From MRBY01 sp943371005 (GTDB lineage Bacteria > Cyanobacteriota > Cyanobacteriia > Cyanobacteriales > MRBY01), in contig CALRTB020000015.1 in NCBI GenBank assembly GCA_943371005.1, positions 1 to 64,000 on the forward strand: 64,000 bases of DNA, given 5' to 3'. A program made the translations under genes and the position numbers. Below the pieces are notes generated by a model. That model did not search any database. It was given only the letters and a program-made list of their open reading frames with translations, and had not been told where the DNA came from. Positions 26,374 to 36,375 of this stretch are shown piece after piece (positions within the stretch are counted from its first letter, which is position 1; each line of letters begins with the position of its first letter).

Positions 26374-26525
26374 TAAGAGGCCATTTATAAAGTAAATGAA
26401 CTTCTTAATTTGTCCCCTAAATCTCCTCACTAAAGCTCCGGCATTTTGGGGGACTTTGATCCCATTGATTGACCGAAAATCTCCCCCAGACTGGGGGCCG
26501 GGGGGCTTGATCAATCAGCTCTTAG
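26374..26525. repeat. MITE-like repeat with imperfect terminal inverted repeats (copy 2)
   Basis: 152 bp. The left end TAAGAGGCCATTTATAAAG mirrors the right end CTTGATCAATCAGCTCTTA at about 14 of 19 positions. The interior blocks (GGGGGACTTTGATCCC, AAAATCTCCCCCAGACTGGG) match the copy at 7012-7147. It lies between the WYL regulator and csx18, in the presumed promoter region of the adaptation genes, and ends 16 bp before the csx18 start. Confidence 0.72.
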
Positions 26526-26541
26526 TTTGGAGTTTGAAGCG

Positions 26542-26838
26542 ATGTATCTTTCTTCACGCGGTATTGTTGTTCGGAATTTGGCGGCGGCTCTTATTAATGG
26601 TGCCATTACCCTGGTGATTCTTTTGATTGCGCCTCTGGGTTTAGCGGCAGTGATCATGAATACGATCCTCGTGGGACTTTCGACATTTTTTGTTTGTAGT
26701 GCGATGGATCTGGTCAGTGCTTGGCTATTGGGGGGCGCGACACCACCGCAATCTTTGGGGGCCACTCGTCGCGGTGATCTGACCCAAACTTCCCGCCAAA
26801 AGGATATCTATCCCTACGGCGATCGCCAAGACCGATGA
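26542..26838 (+). CDS. csx18: Csx18-type CRISPR-associated membrane protein
   Basis: 98 aa from ATG 26542 (a TTG upstream would add five residues). Two adjacent hydrophobic helices (NLAAALINGAITLVILLIAPLGLAAVIMNTILVGLSTFFVCSAM) are followed by a short soluble tail rich in Arg and Gln. Size, topology and the position just before cas1 fit Csx18, a small membrane protein linked to type III-B loci in cyanobacteria. The stop overlaps the cas1 start in ATGA, so translation is coupled. Its function is not established; membrane localisation of immunity is the usual guess. Confidence 0.78.
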   Translation: MYLSSRGIVVRNLAAALINGAITLVILLIAPLGLAAVIMNTILVGLSTFFVCSAMDLVSAWLLGGATPPQSLGATRRGDLTQTSRQKDIYPYGDRQDR

Positions 26839-27821
26839 GAACCCTCTATGTGTCAGAGCAGGGCTGTTATCTGCGGTTACGACAGGAATATTTAGGGGTT
26901 TGGCGTCAGCAGGCTTGTCTCACGGAAATACAGTTGCCCCACCTGGAGCAGGTGCTCATTTTTGGGCAGTCACAACTCTCCACCCAGGCGATTCGGGCTT
27001 GTCTTTGGCGGGATATTCCGATTATTTTTCTCTCGCGGATGGGTTTTTGTTATGGGCGCATTATGGCTCTGGAGCGGGGTTATCGCCATTTATCCCGTTA
27101 TCAGCAAGCGCTATCGACAGTGGATAAGTTGACGGCGGCTCGGGCGATCGCCGGGGCGAAGCTTCAGAACAGTCGGGTGCTCCTTCAGCGGCAGCAGCGT
27201 AAGCGACCCCTAGAACCGGTCGCTTTTGCCATCGAAAGTTTGGGGTATCTGCGTCAACAGATTTCCATCGCTGATTCTGTGGAACGAATTATGGGTTTAG
27301 AAGGGGCCGCCGCCGCCAGTTATTTTAATGGCCTAAGTTATTGTCTACGCAATGATCAGTTTCCTTTTATGGGGCGATCGCGACGGCCACCGTTGAATCC
27401 GGTAAATGCGCTGCTCAGTTTTGGTTATCAGGTGTTGTGGAACCATCTCTTTAGCCTGATCGAAATTCGGGGTCTTGATCCCTATCAGGGTTGTTTGCAC
27501 CAGGGTTCAGAACGCCACGGGGCTTTAGTTTCGGATCTGATCGAAGAATTTCGCGCCCCTATTGTGGATAGTTTGGTTTTATATCTCGTGAATAAAAACA
27601 TCATCAAGCCAGATCATTTTATCTATCGGGATGGGGGCTGTTTTCTAAACCAAGGGGGACGTAAGGTTTATCTGTCGGCTTTTGTGCAGCAGATGGAAAC
27701 GACTATTTCTATAGGGGATCGTCAGGAGCCGCGCTGGCATCTGTTGATGCGCCAGGTACGTGCGTTCCAAAATTTTGTTTATCGTCCGGTGTTGGGCTAT
27801 GCACCCTACGAAATTCGTTGA
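26835..27821 (+). CDS. cas1: CRISPR-associated endonuclease Cas1
   Basis: 328 aa, standard length. It is the integrase that inserts new spacers at the leader-repeat junction. The N-terminal beta domain (MRTLYVSEQGCYLRL) precedes the helical catalytic domain with the metal ligands Glu156 (MGLEGAAAASYF), His222 (GCLHQGSERHGAL) and Asp234 with Glu238 (SDLIEEFRAPIVDS). Intact, with a four-base ATGA overlap with csx18, and followed directly by cas2. No reverse transcriptase or Cas6 fusion is attached. Confidence 0.95.
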   Translation: MRTLYVSEQGCYLRLRQEYLGVWRQQACLTEIQLPHLEQVLIFGQSQLSTQAIRACLWRDIPIIFLSRMGFCYGRIMALERGYRHLSRYQQALSTVDKLTAARAIAGAKLQNSRVLLQRQQRKRPLEPVAFAIESLGYLRQQISIADSVERIMGLEGAAAASYFNGLSYCLRNDQFPFMGRSRRPPLNPVNALLSFGYQVLWNHLFSLIEIRGLDPYQGCLHQGSERHGALVSDLIEEFRAPIVDSLVLYLVNKNIIKPDHFIYRDGGCFLNQGGRKVYLSAFVQQMETTISIGDRQEPRWHLLMRQVRAFQNFVYRPVLGYAPYEIR

Positions 27822-28099
27822 TGTTTTATCTGGTGGCCTATGACATTTGTGATAACAAACGGCGTAAAAAGATCGCGGATCTGCTGGAGGGCTATGGGGT
27901 GCGGGTGCAATATTCTGTTTTTGAATGTCATCTCTCTCCCAAAAAGTACAAGGAGTTGAAAAAGCGGCTTTTGCGTCACTACAAGGAGGATAAAGGGGAC
28001 AGTTTACGGTTTTATCCGGTTTCCGGTCATACTTTATCTCAGGTAGAAGTTTGGGGTGCTCCACCTCTAACTTGTCCGCCTTCTTCAACGATTATTTAG
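27821..28099 (+). CDS. cas2: CRISPR-associated protein Cas2
   Basis: 92 aa from ATG 27821, which overlaps the last base of cas1. Ferredoxin-like fold with the N-terminal FYLVAYDICDNKRRKKI (conserved Asp) and VQYSVFECHLSPKKYKELKKRL. It forms the Cas1-Cas2 integration complex. The stop is 178 bp before the first repeat. Confidence 0.95.
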   Translation: MFYLVAYDICDNKRRKKIADLLEGYGVRVQYSVFECHLSPKKYKELKKRLLRHYKEDKGDSLRFYPVSGHTLSQVEVWGAPPLTCPPSSTII

Positions 28100-28277
28100 C
28101 GATCGATTTGGAAAATGGCTGAAAGGGTACCAACTGTGTTCTATTGCTCGACTGCTTGCCTAGAAAGGTTTTCGGGGATTTTTGATTGGGTTTTTTCCTT
28201 AGAGTCTGGTAAGATTTTGCTATCGGTCGCAAATGCTTGCTGGAGTTCTCTCTGGACAAGCCTTTGAAAGACCAGCG
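28100..28277 (+). promoter_or_regulatory. CRISPR leader
   Basis: 178 bp between cas2 and the first repeat, with no gene. It contains T-rich stretches and an extended -10 element TGGTAAGAT (28207-28215), a possible start for the pre-crRNA. Two facts support this side as the leader: repeats end in the GGAAC/GAAAC handle in this orientation, and the decayed repeat is at the far (right) end. The promoter itself is inferred. Confidence 0.7.
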
Positions 28278-31200
28278 GTTTCTCTTTACCTGAGAAGCAA
28301 ATAGATTGGGAACTATAATCAATCTCTTCATCCTGAGCAGTTGCTTCTTTCTGTTTCTCTTTACCTGAGAAGCAAATAGATTGGGAACTTTGCTATCCAG
28401 ACGCTGACCCGCATGGTAGACTTTGTTTCTCTTTACCTGAGAAGCAAATAGATTGGGAACGTTTCACGGGAGGCGGTCACCGTTGCAACCGTGCCAGTTT
28501 TAGTTTCTCTTTACCTGAGAAGCAAATAGATTGGGAACATTCACAATGTTTTTTAAGTTCATAGGCAAGATTGTATGTTTCTCTTTACCTGAGAAGCAAA
28601 TAGATTGGGAACTTGATAGCAAACATTTAAAGTTTTGCTAATTGTCAATGTTTCTCTTTACCTGAGAAGCAAATAGATTGGGAACATGATATAGATGCTG
28701 TTTACACTTTGTATATTGCTGTAAAACCTGAGGTTTCTCTTTACCTGAGAAGCAAATAGATTGGGAACGTTTCTCCCAGTATTGAGCCTTGGCGAGCCAA
28801 TGCCTTTGCTCAGAAGGTTTCTCTTTACCTGAGAAGCAAATAGATTGGGAACACTAGGTTTAACTAGTCTTATAAATTTCCTTAATTATTGTTTCTCTTT
28901 ACCTGAGAAGCAAATAGATTGGGAACCAATACTGGAAAAGGATAACAACAGTTTGAAAAAAGTTGTTTCTCTTTACCTGAGAAGCAAATAGATTGGGAAC
29001 TTCGTTCATTTTGTGTGTGTGTGTGTGTGTGGGCATTAGCACCGTTTCTCTTTACCTGAGAAGCAAATAGATTGGGAACTTACAAAGATCTAAAGTATTT
29101 TATCTACCTAAACAGATACGTTTCTCTTTACCTGAGAAGCAAATAGATTGGGAACTTTTTAAAACTTTAAATCATGAAAAACTTCAACACCAGTTTCTCT
29201 TTACCTGAGAAGCAAATAGATTGGGAACATACAAGCACCTGCACACGCACGCGATAGTCCTTGCAAACGTTTCTCTTTACCTGAGAAGCAAATAGATTGG
29301 GAACTAAAGACCTGGAAAAGGCCAAGAAATACCGGAACGAGTTTCTCTTTACCTGAGAAGCAAATAGATTGGGAACGCTACACAGCAGGGTCTGACGTGG
29401 TCAATGTGGTGGCTGTCGGTTTCTCTTTACCTGAGAAGCAAATAGATTGGGAACAGTGAATTGTGACGGTTTCGTCATCATGTTCTACCATTGGTTTCTC
29501 TTTACCTGAGAAGCAAATAGATTGGGAACCCACACTTTCTTTCCATCAATAATAAATTGTCTTCCATGTTTCTCTTTACCTGAGAAGCAAATAGATTGGG
29601 AACATTCAGTAGATCATAGATACGGTTCAATGAGTAATAAAAGTTTCTCTTTACCTGAGAAGCAAATAGATTGGGAACTGACCTCATTGATTAAATGAGT
29701 AATGTACGTGATCAGTGTAGGGTTTCTCTTTACCTGAGAAGCAAATAGATTGGGAACTTTGTAAAAAAATTTGAAACTCTGAAACTATTGTGCGTTTCTC
29801 TTTACCTGAGAAGCAAATAGATTGGGAACCGTTGTTTGTTGTATCTGATGTTGCGTTCTTTAACTTTCATTGTTTCTCTTTACCTGAGAAGCAAATAGAT
29901 TGGGAACTTTTATAGCTATTTATATATAGCTGTAGTTCTTTTAGTTTCTCTTTACCTGAGAAGCAAATAGATTGGGAACTCGCTTAAGCTCTGCGATCTC
30001 ATGGTTTGCGCTGATTAGGTTTCTCTTTACCTGAGAAGCAAATAGATTGGGAACCATCGCTGTCCTTTAAGTAAGTGGCGATCGCCCCGTCGTTTCTCTT
30101 TACCTGAGAAGCAAATAGATTGGGAACGTCTCCCTGGCTGTAATGGGCGAAATTGCACAAAAGTTTCTCTTTACCTGAGAAGCAAATAGATTGGGAACTA
30201 CATCAAAAACAAAGGCTGGAGAGTCTGGAGTCATACCGACAGCGTTGTTTCTCTTTACCTGAGAAGCAAATAGATTGGGAACAAATCGCGGTCATGGCAA
30301 AGCATACAGCTATCGCAGGTTTCTCTTTACCTGAGAAGCAAATAGATTGGGAACTTGAAGGGTAAATTACCTGAAAACCAGTTTGAGCAGGTTTCTCTTT
30401 ACCTGAGAAGCAAATAGATTGGGAACCTTTGCACAAGGCGAGCCTTGAGATCCTGAACCCGTGCTTGTGTTTCTCTTTACCTGAGAAGCAAATAGATTGG
30501 GAACTTTTAAGCCTTCAAAATGATTTGTTTTCTTTGACTCTTATGTTTCTCTTTACCTGAGAAGCAAATAGATTGGGAACATGCAGCACTGGCATACTGC
30601 ACTCGTTGTTCATCCGTCCGTTTCTCTTTACCTGAGAAGCAAATAGATTGGGAACATAAAATTAAGGGCTGTGTTAGCTATCTGGAGGATAGGTTTCTCT
30701 TTACCTGAGAAGCAAATAGATTGGGAACATCCAAGCGTCCAGCTTTGCAGTGCGACTGCGGTCGGTCGTGTTTCTCTTTACCTGAGAAGCAAATAGATTG
30801 GGAACTAGAAGGAATACTAAATTGTAGTAGTTATTGTTGTTAGTGTTTCTCTTTACCTGAGAAGCAAATAGATTGGGAACAGTTTTTCCTAAAGAACTGC
30901 TATTCTGCAACAATTCTTGTTTCTCTTTACCTGAGAAGCAAATAGATTGGGAACAAGCTTTTTAAACTCAGATACAAACGTATCCCAGTCATATCGTTGT
31001 TTCTCTTTACCTGAGAAGCAAATAGATTGGGAACCTTGGGTGAGAACCCAATAACACAAACGAACGAACAAAAGGGTTTCTCTTTACCTGAGAAGCAAAT
31101 AGATTGGGAACTCAGCGTCTGTCATTGTGGTCACGAACACTGTGTCCTGGGGAAGGTTTCTCTTTACCTGAGAAGCAAATAGATTGGAAACTGTGGGAGC

Positions 31201-34200
31201 GGTGCTTCAGGAAGGTACGCCCAAAGTAACCGTTTCTCTTTACCTGAGAAGCAAATAGATTGGAAACACTTCTCCATTCAGGGGAGTCATCGTCTTCTCT
31301 TTGAGTTTCTCTTTACCTGAGAAGCAAATAGATTGGAAACCTGGGGTGATTTATTATTACCTAGCAGTTAGCGTCGGCTAGGGTTTCTCTTTACCTGAGA
31401 AGCAAATAGATTGGAAACCCTCTACGAGATTTCCGTTCAAATCCTCTACTCGGCGTTTCTCTTTACCTGAGAAGCAAATAGATTGGAAACAGAATACTCT
31501 ACATATTGCAAAGTCTCAAGGAAACAAAGTTTCTCTTTACCTGAGAAGCAAATAGATTGGAAACACGTTGCGGCATTGCCAATCTTCTAGTGCTTCATTG
31601 AAGTGGTTTCTCTTTACCTGAGAAGCAAATAGATTGGAAACAACGTGCCATCTGATTCAAGCAGAATATTCACACCGTTGTAGTTTCTCTTTACCTGAGA
31701 AGCAAATAGATTGGAAACTTTACTAACTGTCCTTTATTGATCTTTCTAAATCCTTTGTTTCTCTTTACCTGAGAAGCAAATAGATTGGAAACACGTCTTT
31801 ATTGAAGAAGGGTAGATAGATTGTTTTAGTGTTTCTCTTTACCTGAGAAGCAAATAGATTGGAAACGATATGTTTCAAATTGATCATCGGTAGAATTTTC
31901 CGTTTCTCTTTACCTGAGAAGCAAATAGATTGGAAACTTTACCAGCAAAAGCAGCTCCATAATAACTAGCTACTTGGTTTCTCTTTACCTGAGAAGCAAA
32001 TAGATTGGAAACTTAGCTCATTGGTAGTGTTGATCAGTTCTGCTGTTAAATGTTTCTCTTTACCTGAGAAGCAAATAGATTGGAAACCTGCGGAACAAGA
32101 TGTCGTATTGATTAAGTACATAATCTTTGTCTGGAGTTTCTCTTTACCTGAGAAGCAAATAGATTGGAAACCGTTTGAGTTGGACTAGAAGTCAATCAGA
32201 TCAGGATTAGTTTCTCTTTACCTGAGAAGCAAATAGATTGGAAACGATTAAACTACGGTGTAGCCAGCTTCCTCGAAGTCAAAGTTTCTCTTTACCTGAG
32301 AAGCAAATAGATTGGAAACTCGCTAGTGGTTGGTTGAAACCACCAGTCATCATTGTTTCTCTTTACCTGAGAAGCAAATAGATTGGAAACACAGCATCCA
32401 TGACGATAACGTATTCACCTTCACGGGGAGTTTCTCTTTACCTGAGAAGCAAATAGATTGGAAACGGTCAAAGCGGCTGATACGAGCTTTGGCTTGGTTA
32501 ATCAGTTTCTCTTTACCTGAGAAGCAAATAGATTGGAAACCAACAGTTTTAATAAACTGTAGTTTTCAGCCATGTAGCCTGGGGTTTCTCTTTACCTGAG
32601 AAGCAAATAGATTGGAAACGGTAGATTTCTGAGTATTTATACCTACGCCCTTAGGGTTTCTCTTTACCTGAGAAGCAAATAGATTGGAAACAAGAAGATT
32701 TTTGAGACTTTTTACCAAATCCGAACATAGTGTTTCTCTTTACCTGAGAAGCAAATAGATTGGAAACGATGGTACGCTCTCGTACCATCATCGCAGAGGA
32801 GGTAGATCTGTTTCTCTTTACCTGAGAAGCAAATAGATTGGAAACGCCATAAGTACCTCCAGGTACTAAGTGTTTAAACAGAGCCTAGTTTCTCTTTACC
32901 TGAGAAGCAAATAGATTGGAAACCAAGGTACTTACTGAGCTTAGACTTTGGATGACAGGTTTCTCTTTACCTGAGAAGCAAATAGATTGGAAACTGGGTG
33001 TAGTCAAGACCTTCGAGGTCTTGGTGGAGGGGAATGTTTCTCTTTACCTGAGAAGCAAATAGATTGGAAACTGAGCACGTAAATGCCATCCTCTTCTATT
33101 GTGTAGGGTGTTTCTCTTTACCTGAGAAGCAAATAGATTGGAAACTAGAGCTTGAAGGGTCTACATAGGTAGCCAGGTTGATGCTGTTTCTCTTTACCTG
33201 AGAAGCAAATAGATTGGAAACAGGAGTAGCCCAGATGGGTGAGTCCTTTTCAGAAAAGCGCGTTTCTCTTTACCTGAGAAGCAAATAGATTGGAAACTGA
33301 TCTAGAGGCAAAACACCCCAAGTTCGAGAGGTAAAGTTTCTCTTTACCTGAGAAGCAAATAAATTGGAAACAAAATACTACCCATTGGGCAGTCTCTTTT
33401 TGAAAAAGTTTGTTTCTCTTTACCTGAGAAGCAAATAGATTGGAAACACTAAAGAATAAGAGTTAGCAGCGCTCCTAAAAAAAGTTTCTCTTTACCTGAG
33501 AAGCAAATAGATTGGAAACTCTTATTTACCTCGAAGTACATAGCTTCCTGCTCAATTGGATGTTTCTCTTTACCTGAGAAGCAAATAGATTGGAAACTCT
33601 ACTAATTCCCCAATGTTTTCAATACCGTCCCAATCGTAAAGTTTCTCTTTACCTGAGAAGCAAATAGATTGGAAACCAGTTAGCTCATATTGAGACCAAT
33701 AGCGATCAGCTCTAGCCTGTTTCTCTTTACCTGAGAAGCAAATAGATTGGAAACCCCTTTTTAATAGAGCTTTTGGTTCTATATCAATCAAAAAGTTTCT
33801 CTTTACCTGAGAAGCAAATAGATTGGAAACTAGAGCTTGAAGGGTCTACATAGGTAGCCAGGTTGATGCTGTTTCTCTTTACCTGAGAAGCAAATAGATT
33901 GGAAACGCTGGGGTGGAATTGTCCACCTTGACCAGGTAACGTAGTTTCTCTTTACCTGAGAAGCAAATAGATTGGAAACTGTGTATGTTTCTTTGGTGTG
34001 TCGCTGTTAACGCCACGTTTCTCTTTACCTGAGAAGCAAATAGATTGGAAACAATACAGCACCTACTACAACGCAGCAAAGGGCCAACATCCCTTGGGTT
34101 TCTCTTTACCTGAGAAGCAAATAGATTGGAAACTCACATTGACGGTAGCAGCGAATGCCAACACCTTCGCCGTTTCTCTTTACCTGAGAAGCAAATAGAT

Positions 34201-35121
34201 TGGAAACATCACACTATACAATCGACGCTCTGTATCGCGGAGATGTTGACGGTTTCTCTTTACCTGAGAAGCAAATAGATTGGAAACGCGCTTCTTGGCT
34301 TCGCAAGCCAAGTATTCAGCGACAAGACAGTTTCTCTTTACCTGAGAAGCAAATAGATTGGAAACAAGCTTCTTGAGCTTATCAGACAGATCCTCTATCT
34401 GATGTTTCTCTTTACCTGAGAAGCAAATAGATTGGAAACCTTAAACATCTCCAGAACTTTGTTGAGGATGGCCTTGGTTTCTCTTTACCTGAGAAGCAAA
34501 TAGATTGGAAACCTGTCATCAATTCAATCTCTTCATCAGTTGTGGAAGCATGTTTCTCTTTACCTGAGAAGCAAATAGATTGGAAACGAAGAAACGGTAA
34601 ACTTGACCTTCTTAGGAACGTAGTAGCTAGTTTCTCTTTACCTGAAAAGCAAATAGATTGGAAACACTGAACTTATTCCACCAGCCTGTTGTACCCCAAG
34701 GACGTTTCTCTTTACCTGAGAAGCAAATAGATTGGAAACCGTCAGTATTTTGAAGGTCAGGCAACATATCCCAATTTACGTTTCTCTTTACCTGAGAAGC
34801 AAATAGATTGGAAACGAAAACTGGTTAGGCCACTGCAATCTTGCCAAGCAAAAATAAAGTTTCTCTTTACCTGAGAAGCAAATAGATTGGAAACACATAC
34901 TCACCCATGAGGGAGCTTTTCCGCTCACGATACTGAAGTTTCTCTTTACCTGAGAAGCAAATAGATTGGAAACTCAGCGATCATCATGGTCAGGGCGAAG
35001 ATGATTACTTGTTTCTCTTTACCTGAGAAGCAAATAGATTGGAAATAAAGGACAGTCAAAGGTGAGATGGTGCCAGTCATGGACAGTTTCTCTTTACCTG
35101 AGAAGCAAATAGATTGGAAAC
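28278..35121 (+). CRISPR. CRISPR array, 91 intact 36-bp repeats (type III-B locus)
   Basis: Each repeat begins GTTTCTCTTTACCTGAG and ends AAATAGATTGGGAAC or AAATAGATTGGAAAC; spacers are about 35-48 bp. By my hand count repeats 1-38 (28278 to 31076) end GGGAAC, and repeats 39-91 (31156 to 35086) end GGAAAC, with no mixing. Minor variants occur in the old part: AAATAAATTGG at 33336, CTGAAAAGC at 34630, and a final T instead of C at 35011. One spacer occurs twice (33146-33185 and 33831-33870). Transcription is left to right from the leader next to cas2. The adjacent Cmr operon should use these crRNAs; no Cas6 gene lies in the window to cut them. Confidence 0.98.
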
Positions 35122-35271
35122 GGTCAACTTTGACCAAGTAATGTATCATTGCAGTTGCCTCCTACGGCATAAGAAACCCCAGTGGTATTTGCGGTACCAA
35201 TGGGGTGGGTGTGTGGCCAAGGTCGTTGTGACTTTGGCTTATGCCCCATCAAGTAATCAAACCTTGACTAA

Positions 35272-35305
35272 GTTTCTCTTTACCTGAGAGGCAAATAGAT
35301 TTAAC
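35272..35305 (+). repeat. Degenerate terminal CRISPR repeat
   Basis: Reads GTTTCTCTTTACCTGAG then AGGCAAATAGATTTAAC, i.e. one substitution and a truncated 3' end. It is separated from the last intact repeat by 150 bp, about three times a normal spacer, so one or more repeats have been lost or eroded between them. Decayed repeats mark the oldest, leader-distal end of arrays. Confidence 0.85.
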
Positions 35306-35380
35306 GCGGATAAATATGACATAGCTAATTAATTTTTTAGACGCGCTATGTTTTGTAACAAAGCCACTTAACATCAATCA

Positions 35381-35611
35381 ATGATTAAAAATCTTTTTCG
35401 TTTTTTTACTGCCTCTTCTTTTGGACTGATGCTCTTTTTTTGCTACTGGACATATCGGGATTATGTCGAATTAGTTAAGGCAGTGGAGGCCAATCAACCC
35501 CAAGCCGAATTGCGTCACCGGATTAACGTCGGATTCGATGGCACCTGGGCGCTCATGTGTGCCATGACCATGGTCTACAGCATTGGGAAATTAGGCGATC
35601 GCCAACCCTAA
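35381..35611 (+). CDS. Small membrane protein, unknown
   Basis: 76 aa. One clear hydrophobic helix at ~5-25 (LFRFFTASSFGLMLFFCYWTY) and a weaker one at ~55-70 (TWALMCAMTMVYSIG), joined by a soluble loop. First of five small same-strand genes between the array and the Cmr operon. No known domain; whether it belongs to the CRISPR system is unclear. Confidence 0.6.
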   Translation: MIKNLFRFFTASSFGLMLFFCYWTYRDYVELVKAVEANQPQAELRHRINVGFDGTWALMCAMTMVYSIGKLGDRQP

Positions 35612-35712
35612 GCTTGGCTGCTGGAATGGCTCTTGGGGGCACAATTCAAAAGGCGATCGCCCCTTAGATTGTTTTGTACCACAAATCAACAAAAAGAAAA
35701 TAATTTTACTTA

Positions 35713-35759
35713 CCCCAGAACTCGACTTTATTGCTAATTAGCTAGAGTTTTGGGGTTTT
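35713..35759 (+). terminator. Possible Rho-independent terminator
   Basis: CCCCAGAACTC (35713-35723) pairs with GAGTTTTGGGG (35745-35755) with one G-T pair, across a ~21-nt loop, and is followed by TTTT. It sits downstream of the 76-aa membrane protein gene and before the next gene. Confidence 0.45.
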
Positions 35760-35889
35760 GCATTAGATATTGGCTTTTGATAGTTTTCCCCGGAGCCTTT
35801 CCCTAGGATAAAGATACAGTCAGCAATTCGTCAGCATTCCAGTTGCCCTTGCCGCCGACCATATCAAGTATTCCCAGAGAACAGTCCCC

Positions 35890-36303
35890 ATGGTTGAAAC
35901 CCAGAAAAAACCCATCTATCTCCCCGGTTATGCCGCCGTGGAGCAACCCTTTGGCATCGATCCCCCTAATGTTCACTGTCCCATCTGTGGCCAAGCCACC
36001 TTTACGATCACAGCAGATAGCCACAACATGACGCCCTGTGACCATTTGGCCCTGATTTACGTCGGTTCCGTGGGTGAATATGTTTATCAATCCCCCACTT
36101 TCCAGGAACGAACTGCTTCCCTGGGGGTGCCAGACCAACCCTTTAAAGAATTTCCGCAGTACCTCAACCAAGCAGGTTATGACAATCAGCTATTGCTGTT
36201 AGAAATTACCTATGGCGGAATGGCCTGTGGCCCCATTTGGTACACCGATGTTTACGGCTATGACTACAGCATGATTGGCAAGGAAACTGCTGAGACAGCC
36301 TGA
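35890..36303 (+). CDS. Hypothetical protein with a zinc-knuckle-like motif
   Basis: 137 aa. HCPICGQATF (~residues 29-38) and the downstream MTPCDHL supply Cys/His ligands that could hold a single zinc ion. The C-terminal half is mixed alpha/beta (QLLLLEITYGGMACGPIWYTDVYGYDYSM). No signal peptide or membrane segment. Same strand as the neighbours, with its own upstream gap of ~130 bp after the putative terminator. Not recognised as a named family. Confidence 0.65.
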   Translation: MVETQKKPIYLPGYAAVEQPFGIDPPNVHCPICGQATFTITADSHNMTPCDHLALIYVGSVGEYVYQSPTFQERTASLGVPDQPFKEFPQYLNQAGYDNQLLLLEITYGGMACGPIWYTDVYGYDYSMIGKETAETA

Positions 36304-36375
36304 CTCCCCTGGGCGGCTTGGATACCCAAATTTTAAATTGTTGTCCCTTTTGTGGTGAGAGAGTATCAACCGACT

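Noticed and set aside
26835..28099. Search for a reverse transcriptase or Cas6 fused to Cas1
   Set aside because: Cas1 is of standard length and the neighbouring genes are csx18 and cas2; no RT or Cas6 motif was seen.
28092..35149. Several open frames inside the CRISPR array (for example at 28092-28331, 29502-29687, 30153-30365, 32330-32599, 33570-33791, 34946-35149)
   Set aside because: They translate the repeats themselves (repeating peptides such as FSLPEKQIDW or QSICFSGKEK) and are artefacts of the array.
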